Below, one piece after another: positions 1-7,482 of a stretch of DNA of 64,000 nt (position 1 is the stretch's first letter; the number at the start of each line of letters is the position of its first letter). The stretch spans positions 124,001-188,000 of the forward strand of contig SVAU01000001.1 in NCBI GenBank assembly GCA_015059245.1, written 5' to 3'. A model generated the notes under the pieces. That model worked only from the letters and a program-made list of their open reading frames with translations, was not told the origin of the DNA and searched no databases. This stretch comes from Bacillota bacterium. GTDB taxonomy: Bacteria > Bacillota_I > Bacilli_A > RF39 > UBA660. Made by a program: the position numbers and the translations under genes.

Positions 1-537
1 GTATGTTTACAAAGATTTTCTAATAATGAAATATCATTGTTTAGTTATAGAATGTTTACTGTAGTTTCTGGTAGTATGAAACCTGAATATGATATTGGTG
101 ATGTTCTTATTTCTAAAGAAGTGGATGCTAATAAAATCAAAAAAGGTGATGATGTTAGTTATCTAGGAAAAAGTGGTACTTTTAATGGAAAAGTTGTTAC
201 ACATAGAGTTGAAAAAATAGAAAAAGATGTTGATGGAAGATTAGTATTCCATACTAAAGGATTAGCTAATTTAGTAGAAGATCCTGTTGTATATGAAGAT
301 CAAATATATGGTGTTGTAGTTCATGAAGCTAAGATATTATCATTTATTTATAAATGTGTATCTACACCAAAAGGTATGTTTATATTTATTGTAATACCTG
401 TTTTATATATAGTTGGTTCTGAAATGATATATTTTATGTTAGAAAAAGAAGAAAAAAGACGTAATAAATTGAAAGAACAAAAAGAAGAAGTCGTTGAAAA
501 AAAGAAAACTGTAGTTAAGAAAACTAATAAAAAATAA
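1..537 (+). CDS. sipW: Signal peptidase I, SipW (ER) type, 5'-truncated
   Basis: The reading frame is open from base 1, so the start lies outside the window. The catalytic serine motif SGSMKP is at window residues 23-28 (Ser25). The general-base position reads VVTHRV (His68), where SipW/ER-type peptidases carry His instead of the usual Lys. A GD motif (GDVLIS) follows the serine. One hydrophobic helix lies near the C-terminus (FIFIVIPVLYIVG), followed by a very basic Lys/Glu tail. SipW enzymes remove signal peptides of TasA/camelysin-type fibre proteins, and such genes follow immediately. The first gene of the island starts about 30 bases downstream, so co-transcription is likely. The family call is strong; the substrates are inferred from context. 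Confidence 0.9.
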   Translation, partial: VCLQRFSNNEISLFSYRMFTVVSGSMKPEYDIGDVLISKEVDANKIKKGDDVSYLGKSGTFNGKVVTHRVEKIEKDVDGRLVFHTKGLANLVEDPVVYEDQIYGVVVHEAKILSFIYKCVSTPKGMFIFIVIPVLYIVGSEMIYFMLEKEEKRRNKLKEQKEEVVEKKKTVVKKTNKK

Positions 538-569
538 AGAGTAGAGTAAATAGTTAGGTGGTGATTGAA

Positions 570-1814
570 ATGGATGAAGATAAAGCAAAATCTAGACGTA
601 GAAGTTATATCAAATTAAATATTCTATCTTTATTTTTTACAGCAGTTTCATTTATTTCAGTTACACTAGCATGGTTTGCTTATAGTGGACTTGTTACTAC
701 TCAAACAGAAGTAAATGTTAAAGCTTGGTTTATTGAGTTTAACAATAAAGGTAATGCAGTATCTAATGATATAGTTATCTCATTGAGTGATATATATCCG
801 GGAATGGATATCGTTAGTGAAACTATTGATATTAAAAATAGTGGTGATTCTGATGCAATGATTAATTATAAGATTAAAAGTGTTAGAATACTAGATGAAG
901 AGTATGATGTTACTGATGGAGTTATAATTCAAGATAGATTATCTCATGAGTTTCCTTTCCATATTAATATGAGTCTAAGTGATCATTTTGCAAATGCTCA
1001 TGATGGTAAAGGTAATTTTACAGTATCAGTTTCTTGGCCTTTAGATAGTGCTACTGATGTTGAAGATACTGATTGGGGAACTAAAGCTTATGAATTTCAA
1101 AAAGCAGAAGCTGCTAAATATGCGAAAGATAATAACTATCAAGTAAGAAATGCTATTGAAGTAAAAATTAGTTTAGAAGCTGTACAATATGTTGGTGAAG
1201 GAGATGCTCCTGATTATAATTATTTACTTGGTAGTATTAAATTATATGATGTAGTTAATAATCAACCTTGTTCTGAAATATCAAATACTTGTTTGAAAAC
1301 TTATATAATAGATAAAAATAATAAATTATCAGATAGTTCTGTTACATTACTTCCGGATTTATATGGTACTTATGTAAGTGGTACATATAGTAATTATGAT
1401 ACTATGTATAATTCACTTACTAATGGTTGGACAGTTGCCCATAGAAAGTTAGAAGTTAAAGATATATTAGATATTACTTCTACAGATGTTGTTTCAACTA
1501 TGGTGGTAAGTGATAAGATATCTAGTCAGTTGGTTGGATATTTAGGTAGAGATGGAAGAACAGATGGATTATTAAACAATGTTATCAAATACGATGCTCA
1601 TATTAGATTTAAGAATCAATCATTTACTTATTTTAGTACATCAAATTGTTATTGGTTAAATGATTCTTATAATGCTGATAAACAATTTGCTTTAATTAAA
1701 GTTGATGATATGTTTAGTAGAATTTATGCTGAAAATAAAACAAGTACTTGTAAGATTGTACCTGTTATTGAAGTATCTAAAGCTAAATTTAGTGGAGAAG
1801 AAAGTAGTAATTAA
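570..1814 (+). CDS. TasA-like secreted protein with SipW-type signal anchor
   Basis: About 414 residues. I chose ATG 570 because AGGTGG at 555-560 is a well-placed ribosome site; GTG 558 lies inside it. A basic N-terminus (KSRRRSYIK) precedes a hydrophobic segment ending in TLAWFAYSG, which resembles the AWF signal region of the three paralogues downstream. The middle is a predicted beta-rich domain with phrases typical of TasA/camelysin proteins (DIYPGMDIVSETIDIKNSG). The C-terminal third (CYWLNDSYNADKQ, then IVPVIEVSK) resembles a module common in Bacillota surface proteins. Probable substrate of the adjacent signal peptidase. Exact function unknown. Confidence 0.75.
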   Translation: MDEDKAKSRRRSYIKLNILSLFFTAVSFISVTLAWFAYSGLVTTQTEVNVKAWFIEFNNKGNAVSNDIVISLSDIYPGMDIVSETIDIKNSGDSDAMINYKIKSVRILDEEYDVTDGVIIQDRLSHEFPFHINMSLSDHFANAHDGKGNFTVSVSWPLDSATDVEDTDWGTKAYEFQKAEAAKYAKDNNYQVRNAIEVKISLEAVQYVGEGDAPDYNYLLGSIKLYDVVNNQPCSEISNTCLKTYIIDKNNKLSDSSVTLLPDLYGTYVSGTYSNYDTMYNSLTNGWTVAHRKLEVKDILDITSTDVVSTMVVSDKISSQLVGYLGRDGRTDGLLNNVIKYDAHIRFKNQSFTYFSTSNCYWLNDSYNADKQFALIKVDDMFSRIYAENKTSTCKIVPVIEVSKAKFSGEESSN

Positions 1815-1827
1815 TACTACTTTTTTT
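1801..1827 (+). terminator. Intrinsic terminator after TasA-like gene
   Basis: Perfect 9-bp stem AAAGTAGTA / TACTACTTT with loop ATTAA and a run of seven T; it overlaps the 3' end of the gene. Confidence 0.85.
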
Positions 1828-1834
1828 ATGTTAT

Positions 1835-1860
1835 AAAAAAGAACTACTCTTCAGTAGTTC
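1835..1860 (-). terminator. Intrinsic terminator of the minus-strand TasA-like gene
   Basis: Stem GAACTACT / AGTAGTTC with a 4-nt loop; read on the minus strand it is followed by a T-run. It overlaps the stop codon at 1844-1846. Confidence 0.8.
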
Positions 1861-2485
1861 CTATTTTTTGTTCAAATTTTATTGTAGCTTCTATTTGTAA
1901 TTTTGTGTCATTTTTATTAACGTCGATTGCTACTTCTGTATCTTGTTCATCATTCATAGATTCGTTTGTTCCTTCATACCATTCGAAGTATACTCTTATA
2001 GTAAATTCTTCAAATTTGAAGTTTTCTGTTTTGTTATCATATGTTAGCGAACCTTTTATTTCGTTATCGACGATATCTTGTTTTGTTATTGTTGTTTTAC
2101 CTTCTTCGTAGTTATTATCTAATATTGCATATTTTGATATTAAAATGTCCGGTAGATTTTCATTTAATACTTTAACATTTACTGTGTAGTCAAATGACAT
2201 TTCTACTTCTGTTGGATTTACTAAAATATCGAAGTATCCTTTTGAAGAAGGTGCTATTTTATTATCTTTTATATTATCTGATGCTTCTATTACTGGTGTA
2301 ATTTCTAATGAACTTGTTGTTCCATCAGTTATATCTTTATTATTTACTAGTATTTGCCAACTTGCAAATGATAATTCAATGTTACTAGGAGTACTTACTA
2401 CATATCTTGAATATGTATCACTCATAAAACTTAATGTAACTGATAGAGTAAGAAGTATCAAAATAATCTTGATTCTCTTATTCAT
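1844..2485 (-). CDS. Small TasA/camelysin-like secreted protein
   Basis: 213 residues. The N-terminus MNKRIKIILILLTLSVTLSF is a signal segment, followed by SDTYSRYVVS, the kind of sequence seen after the signal in SipW-dependent proteins. The rest is a single beta-rich domain (SFASWQILVNNKDIT; FDYTVNVKVLN; EFTIRVYFEW) similar to TasA/camelysin. The minus-strand ribosome site GAGGGAGG precedes the ATG. It is transcribed away from the main operon from its own promoter, so its expression may be separately timed. Probable SipW substrate and accessory or minor fibre subunit (inference). Confidence 0.75.
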   Translation of the reverse strand: MNKRIKIILILLTLSVTLSFMSDTYSRYVVSTPSNIELSFASWQILVNNKDITDGTTSSLEITPVIEASDNIKDNKIAPSSKGYFDILVNPTEVEMSFDYTVNVKVLNENLPDILISKYAILDNNYEEGKTTITKQDIVDNEIKGSLTYDNKTENFKFEEFTIRVYFEWYEGTNESMNDEQDTEVAIDVNKNDTKLQIEATIKFEQKIGTTEE

Positions 2486-2507
2486 TTAGACCTCCCTCTA
2501 TATTACT

Positions 2508-2513
2508 ATTATA
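2508..2513 (-). promoter_or_regulatory. -10 box for the minus-strand TasA-like gene
   Basis: On the minus strand this reads TATAAT, 22 bases upstream of the ATG, with GAGGGAGG between them. No clear -35 box was assigned. Confidence 0.55.
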
Positions 2514-2638
2514 TAAAATCAATTATGAAGTCGCAATTACTTAAAACTAAAAAACGTTGTTTTATATGTCAACATTTGTCAAAGAAAATTTATGAGCTTT
2601 ATTGTTATAAAAATGACTAGTTTTGATGGTGTCGAATA

Positions 2639-2666
2639 TTGACAAAATGTGTCTAAATGATATAAT
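2639..2666 (+). promoter_or_regulatory. Sigma-A-type promoter of the fibre-protein operon
   Basis: TTGACA (2639-2644), 16-nt spacer, TATAAT (2661-2666). Best consensus promoter in the divergent 247-bp region between 2485 and 2733. A direct heptad-like repeat, GTCAAC then GTCAAA spaced by four bases (2568-2583), lies upstream and may be an operator. Confidence 0.75.
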
Positions 2667-2732
2667 TATAGTAGTATTATAAAGAATAGGATAGTGTAGT
2701 ATTATACATCTTATGAAGATAGGAGTGAGAAC

Positions 2733-3437
2733 GTGGGTAAACTTGAAAACTTTGATCTTAAAAAGTACCATTTTGAGAAAAAAGTTCGCAGGATTATAGT
2801 TATAGTTATCTCGCTTTTATTTTTGCTGTTGTTTTTAGCTTACTATGTTATTGGTATTATTTATAATAGTGGAAATTTTAGCGTAACGCTAGACAAGAAC
2901 TTGTACTTTGATGATGGACTTATCATTTATGATGATCCAACATATAAGGTATATAGATCTGAATTATTAGCGCCTGCTCCGGATACTTTTGATAATATTT
3001 CCTATAAATGGTTACCAAAAGATATTACGGAACATGAGGGTGGTTCTCATAATGGTGATAATTATTTGGCTTATACCTTTTATGTAGAGAATCTTGGTAC
3101 AGATACTTCTGATTATTGGAATGAAGTAGAGATTGCCGATGTTATAAAAAATGTCGACGAAGCTGTTCGAGTTAGAATCTATAAGGATGATGAATATGTT
3201 ACCTATGCAAAGATTGGCGCAGATGGAAAACCGGAACCGAATACTGTACCATTCATTGATGATTCTACTATAGCATTACAGCATATAGAAAATTTCAAAC
3301 CTGGAGATATCCATAAGTACACTTTAGTATTATGGGTTGAAGGCTCTGATCCGGAGTGTACGGATAATATTTTAGGTGGAGAGTTTAAAGTTGTAATGAA
3401 TTTTAACTCTGAACATGTTGATGAAAAAGAAAATTAG
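2733..3437 (+). CDS. Membrane-anchored TasA-like protein
   Basis: 234 residues, GTG start with AGGAG upstream (2721-2725). A cytoplasmic basic head (about 20 residues) precedes one long hydrophobic helix (about 22-46, IIVIVISLLFLLLFLAYYVIG), then an extracellular beta-rich domain with no obvious catalytic motif (LAYTFYVENLGTDTSDYWNE). It is the first gene of the operon encoding the two large paralogues 3450-6048. It may be the membrane base or assembly factor of the fibres (inference from position and topology). No family name recognised with certainty. Confidence 0.65.
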   Translation: MGKLENFDLKKYHFEKKVRRIIVIVISLLFLLLFLAYYVIGIIYNSGNFSVTLDKNLYFDDGLIIYDDPTYKVYRSELLAPAPDTFDNISYKWLPKDITEHEGGSHNGDNYLAYTFYVENLGTDTSDYWNEVEIADVIKNVDEAVRVRIYKDDEYVTYAKIGADGKPEPNTVPFIDDSTIALQHIENFKPGDIHKYTLVLWVEGSDPECTDNILGGEFKVVMNFNSEHVDEKEN

Positions 3438-3449
3438 AAGGAGAAAATG

Positions 3450-4700
3450 AAAATGAAACAAAGAAATACTAAACATGAAAAACGTTTAAAAAAATTAGTT
3501 TTAACTTGTCTTTTATTAGCTGTTGTTTTAACTGTTGGTACTTATGCATGGTTCATTGGAATGCAAACTGTTAGCGTTGATGCTTTCGAAGTTAAAATTG
3601 CTGCTGTTGAAGATTTAGCATTATCTATCGATGGCTCTACATGGAGTACAGATTTAACAATTACTGAAGACGTGTTAAAAGAAAATGATTATGCTAAAGG
3701 AACTTATAGTTGGACTGGGTTAAAACCTGTATCATCTATTGGTGAAATTAGTGCTGATACTAGTAAACTAGTAATGTATGATAAAGGTAGTTTAACTGCT
3801 ACTGATGGTGGTTATAGATTAATGTCTGCTTTAGTAACAAATAAAGCTACTACTAAAGATAGTTCCGGTGAAGAAGATGGATATGTTGCATTTGACTTAT
3901 TTATTAAAAATATGTCTGGTGATGCATATTATAGTAATATTACTGATCCATCAAATGAAGAAGCTATTTATTTAGCTGCTGATTCAAAAGTTGAAGCTGG
4001 TACTGCTGGAGATAACTCTGGTATTCAAAACTCTGTACGTATTGCATTTGCACAAATTGGACGTGTTAAATCTGATGCTAGTGCTTCTTTAGTACAATCT
4101 ATTAGTTGTACTACTGCTGAAGGCGTTACTCCTATTTGTACAAATAGATATGCTACTATTTATGAACCAAATGATACAGCTCACGTAACTAATGCTATTA
4201 CTTGGTTTAATAAAACTTGTAAAAAAAGAGGTGCTGACGGAGCATATACTAAAGATGCTTGTGCTTCTATAGTTGATGGTACAGCTGTTGCAACATATGC
4301 TGTTAGTGATGTAATTGATCATACTCATAAAGTTGATGTATATGACGGAATTAACGGTTATACTGGATCTACTGCAACTTCTAAAACAGCTGGTAAATTA
4401 GTTGCTCAAGATACATTTACTGACACTGAAAAAGGCTATGTTGGTACTGATAGACCAGAATTCTTTACTTTAGCACCAAATAGTATTACTAAAATTAGAG
4501 TTTATGTTTACTTAGAAGGACAAGACGTAGATAACTATGATTTTGCTTCTTTAGGACATAGTATTAAAGCTCAATTTGGATTCACTAAAGAAAGATTTAC
4601 TGGTACTGAAATCGGTGGAGAAACATTACAAAATGATGTAAACACTTACAACGAAACAAATAAAATTACTCCAGAAGTTCATGAACCAGAAGGAGAATAA
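3450..4700 (+). CDS. Large SipW-type secreted surface protein, paralogue 1
   Basis: About 416 residues; GAAGGAG precedes the tandem ATGs at 3447 and 3453, so the start is uncertain by two codons. A basic N-terminus, then LVLTCLLLAVVLTVGTYAW as the signal helix, with the motif TYAWFIGMQTV shared with paralogue 2. Conserved blocks shared with paralogues 2 and 3: GYRLMSALV, DGYVAFDLFIKNMSGDAYY, NSVRIAFAQIGRV, APNSITKIRVYVYLEGQD, IKAQFGFTKERF. Cysteines around 210-275 occur in equivalent places in paralogue 2 and may form disulphides. Codon choice includes more C-ending codons than neighbours, suggesting high expression. Probably a major fibre or surface subunit exported through SipW (inference). 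Confidence 0.75.
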   Translation, partial: KMKQRNTKHEKRLKKLVLTCLLLAVVLTVGTYAWFIGMQTVSVDAFEVKIAAVEDLALSIDGSTWSTDLTITEDVLKENDYAKGTYSWTGLKPVSSIGEISADTSKLVMYDKGSLTATDGGYRLMSALVTNKATTKDSSGEEDGYVAFDLFIKNMSGDAYYSNITDPSNEEAIYLAADSKVEAGTAGDNSGIQNSVRIAFAQIGRVKSDASASLVQSISCTTAEGVTPICTNRYATIYEPNDTAHVTNAITWFNKTCKKRGADGAYTKDACASIVDGTAVATYAVSDVIDHTHKVDVYDGINGYTGSTATSKTAGKLVAQDTFTDTEKGYVGTDRPEFFTLAPNSITKIRVYVYLEGQDVDNYDFASLGHSIKAQFGFTKERFTGTEIGGETLQNDVNTYNETNKITPEVHEPEGE

Positions 4701-4719
4701 TTAATATATTTAATATATT

Positions 4720-4749
4720 GATTAGAACTCCTTCTTTGGAGTTCTAATC
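4720..4749 (+). other. Perfect intergenic hairpin between the two large paralogues
   Basis: Perfect 12-bp stem (GATTAGAACTCC / GGAGTTCTAATC) with loop TTCTTT but no T-run after it. It sits 14 bases upstream of the next ribosome site. It could be an mRNA-stabilising or processing element that sets the ratio of the two subunits, and is less likely a terminator. Confidence 0.7.
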
Positions 4750-4761
4750 AAACCAAATTTT

Positions 4762-6048
4762 ATGGAGGATAAAATGAAAAGAGATAGTAAAAGAAATCGT
4801 CGTATAAGAAATCTTGTTCTTGTATGCGTATTATCAGCACTACTTTTAACTGTTGGAACTTATGCATGGTTTATTGGTATGCAAACTGTTAAAGTTAATA
4901 GTTTCGAAGTTAAAATTGCTGGTGTTGATAGTTTAATGCTTTCATTAGATGGTACATCATGGGCAACTTCTATTGATGTTTCATCAGCAAAGCAATATTT
5001 AAACAATGCTAATGAATTCTTAGATGGAGATAAAGAAGGTTTAAAACCTATTTCTACAATTGGAGAATTTGATAGTGATGCATCTAGAATTAAATTATAT
5101 GAAAAAGGTAGTTTAACTGCTACTAAGGGTGGTTATAGATTAATGGCTAGCCGTGTAGAAAATAATACTACTAAAGCTAAAGATAGTAATGAATATCTTG
5201 AAGGTGATGGATATGTAGCTTTCGATTTATTCGTAATGAACCTATCTGGTGATGCTTATTATGAAGACAATAATACAGCTAATGAAGAAGCTATTTATTT
5301 AACTTATGAATCAGCTGTTACTGCTGGAACTAGTGGAATTACTAATTCTGGTATTGAAAATTCTGTTCGTGTAGGATTTGCACAAATCGGACGTGTTAGT
5401 GCTGCTAAATATGGTAACTTAGCTGCTGAAGAAACTGATAAATTAGCTACTGTTACTGGTATGACATGTAATGGTGGTGGAGATGTTACTGGTATTTGTA
5501 GAACAGCTCAAATTTGGGAACCAAATGAAAATACTCACGTAGCTGCTGCTAAAACATGGTATGAAAAAACATGTAAAGCTAGAAGAGCTGCTACTGATGG
5601 AGAAAGTGCTGGCTTCTATTATTCTGAAGCTGCTTGTGCTGACTTAGATGAATATATTACAACTAATGCTGTTAAAGATGTAATTGATCAAGAAGATTAT
5701 GTTGATGTATATGATGGTGGTTATAATGGATATACTGCTTCAAGTGCTTTATTAAATCAAGTTGATACATTTACAGATTCTGAAAAAATGAAAACTGGAA
5801 CTGATCGTCTTCAATTTATGTCTTTAGCTCCAAACAGTATTACTAAGATTAGAGTATATGTATGGATTGAAGGACAAGACATAGATAACTATGATTTTGC
5901 TTCTTTAGGACATAGTATTAAAGTTAACTTCGGATTCACTAAAGAAAGAATTACTTCTGGTGAAATTGATCCTGGTTTAAAACCAAATGAAGGACCAAGT
6001 GGAGACGTAGACGCTGAACAATTACCAACTCCAGTTCAAGGAAGTTAA
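4762..6048 (+). CDS. Large SipW-type secreted surface protein, paralogue 2
   Basis: About 428 residues from ATG 4762; ATG 4774 with TATGGAGG upstream (4761-4768) is the more likely start. Signal region LVLVCVLSALLLTVGTYAWF with the TYAWFIGMQTV motif, then the same ordered blocks as paralogue 1 (GYRLMASRV, DGYVAFDLFVMNLSGDAYY, NSVRVGFAQIGRV, SITKIRVYVWIEGQDIDNYD). The C-terminus is Pro/Gly rich. Codons look highly expressed. It probably co-assembles with paralogue 1. The three-copy family points to a lineage-specific fibre system processed by SipW; this is an inference, not a demonstrated function. Confidence 0.75.
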   Translation: MEDKMKRDSKRNRRIRNLVLVCVLSALLLTVGTYAWFIGMQTVKVNSFEVKIAGVDSLMLSLDGTSWATSIDVSSAKQYLNNANEFLDGDKEGLKPISTIGEFDSDASRIKLYEKGSLTATKGGYRLMASRVENNTTKAKDSNEYLEGDGYVAFDLFVMNLSGDAYYEDNNTANEEAIYLTYESAVTAGTSGITNSGIENSVRVGFAQIGRVSAAKYGNLAAEETDKLATVTGMTCNGGGDVTGICRTAQIWEPNENTHVAAAKTWYEKTCKARRAATDGESAGFYYSEAACADLDEYITTNAVKDVIDQEDYVDVYDGGYNGYTASSALLNQVDTFTDSEKMKTGTDRLQFMSLAPNSITKIRVYVWIEGQDIDNYDFASLGHSIKVNFGFTKERITSGEIDPGLKPNEGPSGDVDAEQLPTPVQGS

Positions 6049-6075
6049 TTATTTAAAGCAAATATTTTGAAATTA

Positions 6076-6110
6076 AAAGGATAAAAGTAAGGCGTTTGCT
6101 TTTATCCTTT
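6076..6110 (+). terminator. Hairpin after paralogue 2 (partial terminator)
   Basis: 12-bp stem AAAGGATAAAAG / CTTTTATCCTTT with an 11-nt loop, followed by ATTTCTATAA, a weak T-tract. It may terminate only partly and reduce expression of paralogue 3. Confidence 0.6.
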
Positions 6111-6133
6111 ATTTCTATAAAGGTGGTGTCTAA

Positions 6134-7315
6134 GTGACTAAAACAACTACTAAAAAAGTAACTACTAAGAAGAGTAGTAGTACTAAAACTAATAAAGTTT
6201 CTAAGACTAATGTTAAGTCTTCCAAAAAAAGTACGAAGACACCTATTAAAAAAGTAGAAACTAAAAATGTAGAAGGAAAAAAACTATTTAAAAGAGTAAA
6301 TCCTAGAATAGCTTTAATCGTAATATTTTTATGTGCAATATTATTAATATTTGCTTCATATGCATGGTTTTCTATGAATTTAAATATTAAAATTAAGACA
6401 CTTAATATGGTTGTTGCTAAGAATAGTGATTTAACTATATCTTTTGATGGTATTAATTTTGAACGTAGTATAGAGATAAATAAAGATAATATATATAATA
6501 ATTTAGCTGATGTTTATCCTAATCATACTACTCAATGGCCATCTAATGGATTAATACCTGTATCTTCTCCTGGTATACCAGATTCGAATTCATCTAATTT
6601 TGATATGTTTGAAACTAATGGTGTTTTATACTATAAGAGAGAGAAAGATAGAGGATTTGTTAAAACTAGATTATCTAAACAGGATACTCCTAGGGAATAT
6701 AATTATTATTTAGCTTTTGATGTATTTATAAAGAATGATACTGGTTCTCCTATTAGTGATAATTTATATTTTGATGATACTACATCTATTTATGCTCCAG
6801 GCGAAATAGATGAAGAAATGCAAGGTTTAATTAACTCATTTAGAGTTGGTATAGTTAAGATTGGTAGTGTACCATTAAATGCTTCAGTAAGTGAAATACA
6901 AAATATTAAATGTAATAATAGTTGTACTTCTTCTATATATGAACCTTATAGTAAATTTCATACTCCTTTATCTATAGAAAGAGCTAAGAAGTATGGGGTT
7001 ATGCTTGTAGATGGAAATAAATTTCCTACTTATGCTTATAGAAAAGCTGGTGGACCAATATATGTAGAAAATTCTATATCTGGATCTAGTAAAATAGATA
7101 GAGAGTATTTTATACCTCAAGAAACTATTACTGATGATACTTTAGATACTTCTATATTCCAAATACCTAATGGTATTACTAAAGCAAGAGTATATGTATG
7201 GATTGAAGGTCAAGATATCGATAGTTTAGAAACTAATTCTAAAGGTACTGATGTAGATATATCAGTTAACTTTATTAAGGATACTGCAGGTTGGGAAGCT
7301 TACAATGAGAAATAA
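6134..7315 (+). CDS. Surface protein paralogue 3 with long basic cytoplasmic head
   Basis: 393 residues; GTG start preceded by AAAGGTGGTG. A Lys/Thr/Ser-rich basic head of about 55 residues precedes the hydrophobic segment IALIVIFLCAILLIFASYAW and the AWFSMN motif. The later blocks match paralogues 1 and 2 (YYLAFDVFIKNDTG, NSFRVGIVKIGSV, NGITKARVYVWIEGQDID). The long basic head is unlike a cleaved signal peptide, so this copy may remain membrane anchored, for example as the fibre base. Codon use is ordinary AT-rich, unlike the two upstream copies, which suggests lower expression. Confidence 0.7.
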   Translation: MTKTTTKKVTTKKSSSTKTNKVSKTNVKSSKKSTKTPIKKVETKNVEGKKLFKRVNPRIALIVIFLCAILLIFASYAWFSMNLNIKIKTLNMVVAKNSDLTISFDGINFERSIEINKDNIYNNLADVYPNHTTQWPSNGLIPVSSPGIPDSNSSNFDMFETNGVLYYKREKDRGFVKTRLSKQDTPREYNYYLAFDVFIKNDTGSPISDNLYFDDTTSIYAPGEIDEEMQGLINSFRVGIVKIGSVPLNASVSEIQNIKCNNSCTSSIYEPYSKFHTPLSIERAKKYGVMLVDGNKFPTYAYRKAGGPIYVENSISGSSKIDREYFIPQETITDDTLDTSIFQIPNGITKARVYVWIEGQDIDSLETNSKGTDVDISVNFIKDTAGWEAYNEK

Positions 7316-7332
7316 GAATAGGGGTTATTACT

Positions 7333-7482
7333 ATGACAAAAGAAAATAATAAAGTAGACTTTGATTTATCAGCATTAACTCTTGAAGAATTGATTGAAGT
7401 ATATGAAAAGATAGAAAACTTTTTAGAATATTTAGATGATTCTAGAGTAGAGATAGAAGAAAAGAGTGGTGAAGATGAATAA
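7333..7482 (+). CDS. Small acidic helical protein (49 aa)
   Basis: ATG 7333 to TAA 7482. The sequence (for example LTLEELIEVYEKIENFLEYL) predicts one or two acidic helices. It lies 18 bases after the previous stop, with a weak AGGGG ribosome site at 7319-7323, and its last codons overlap the ATG of the next gene (7475), which indicates translational coupling. It may be a partner of the 537-aa protein. No family recognised. Confidence 0.7.
   Translation: MTKENNKVDFDLSALTLEELIEVYEKIENFLEYLDDSRVEIEEKSGEDE

Noticed and set aside
4089..4328. Minus-strand ORF inside paralogue 1
   Set aside because: Antisense shadow of a well-supported gene; no ribosome site; low-complexity Ser/Ile/Cys-rich product.
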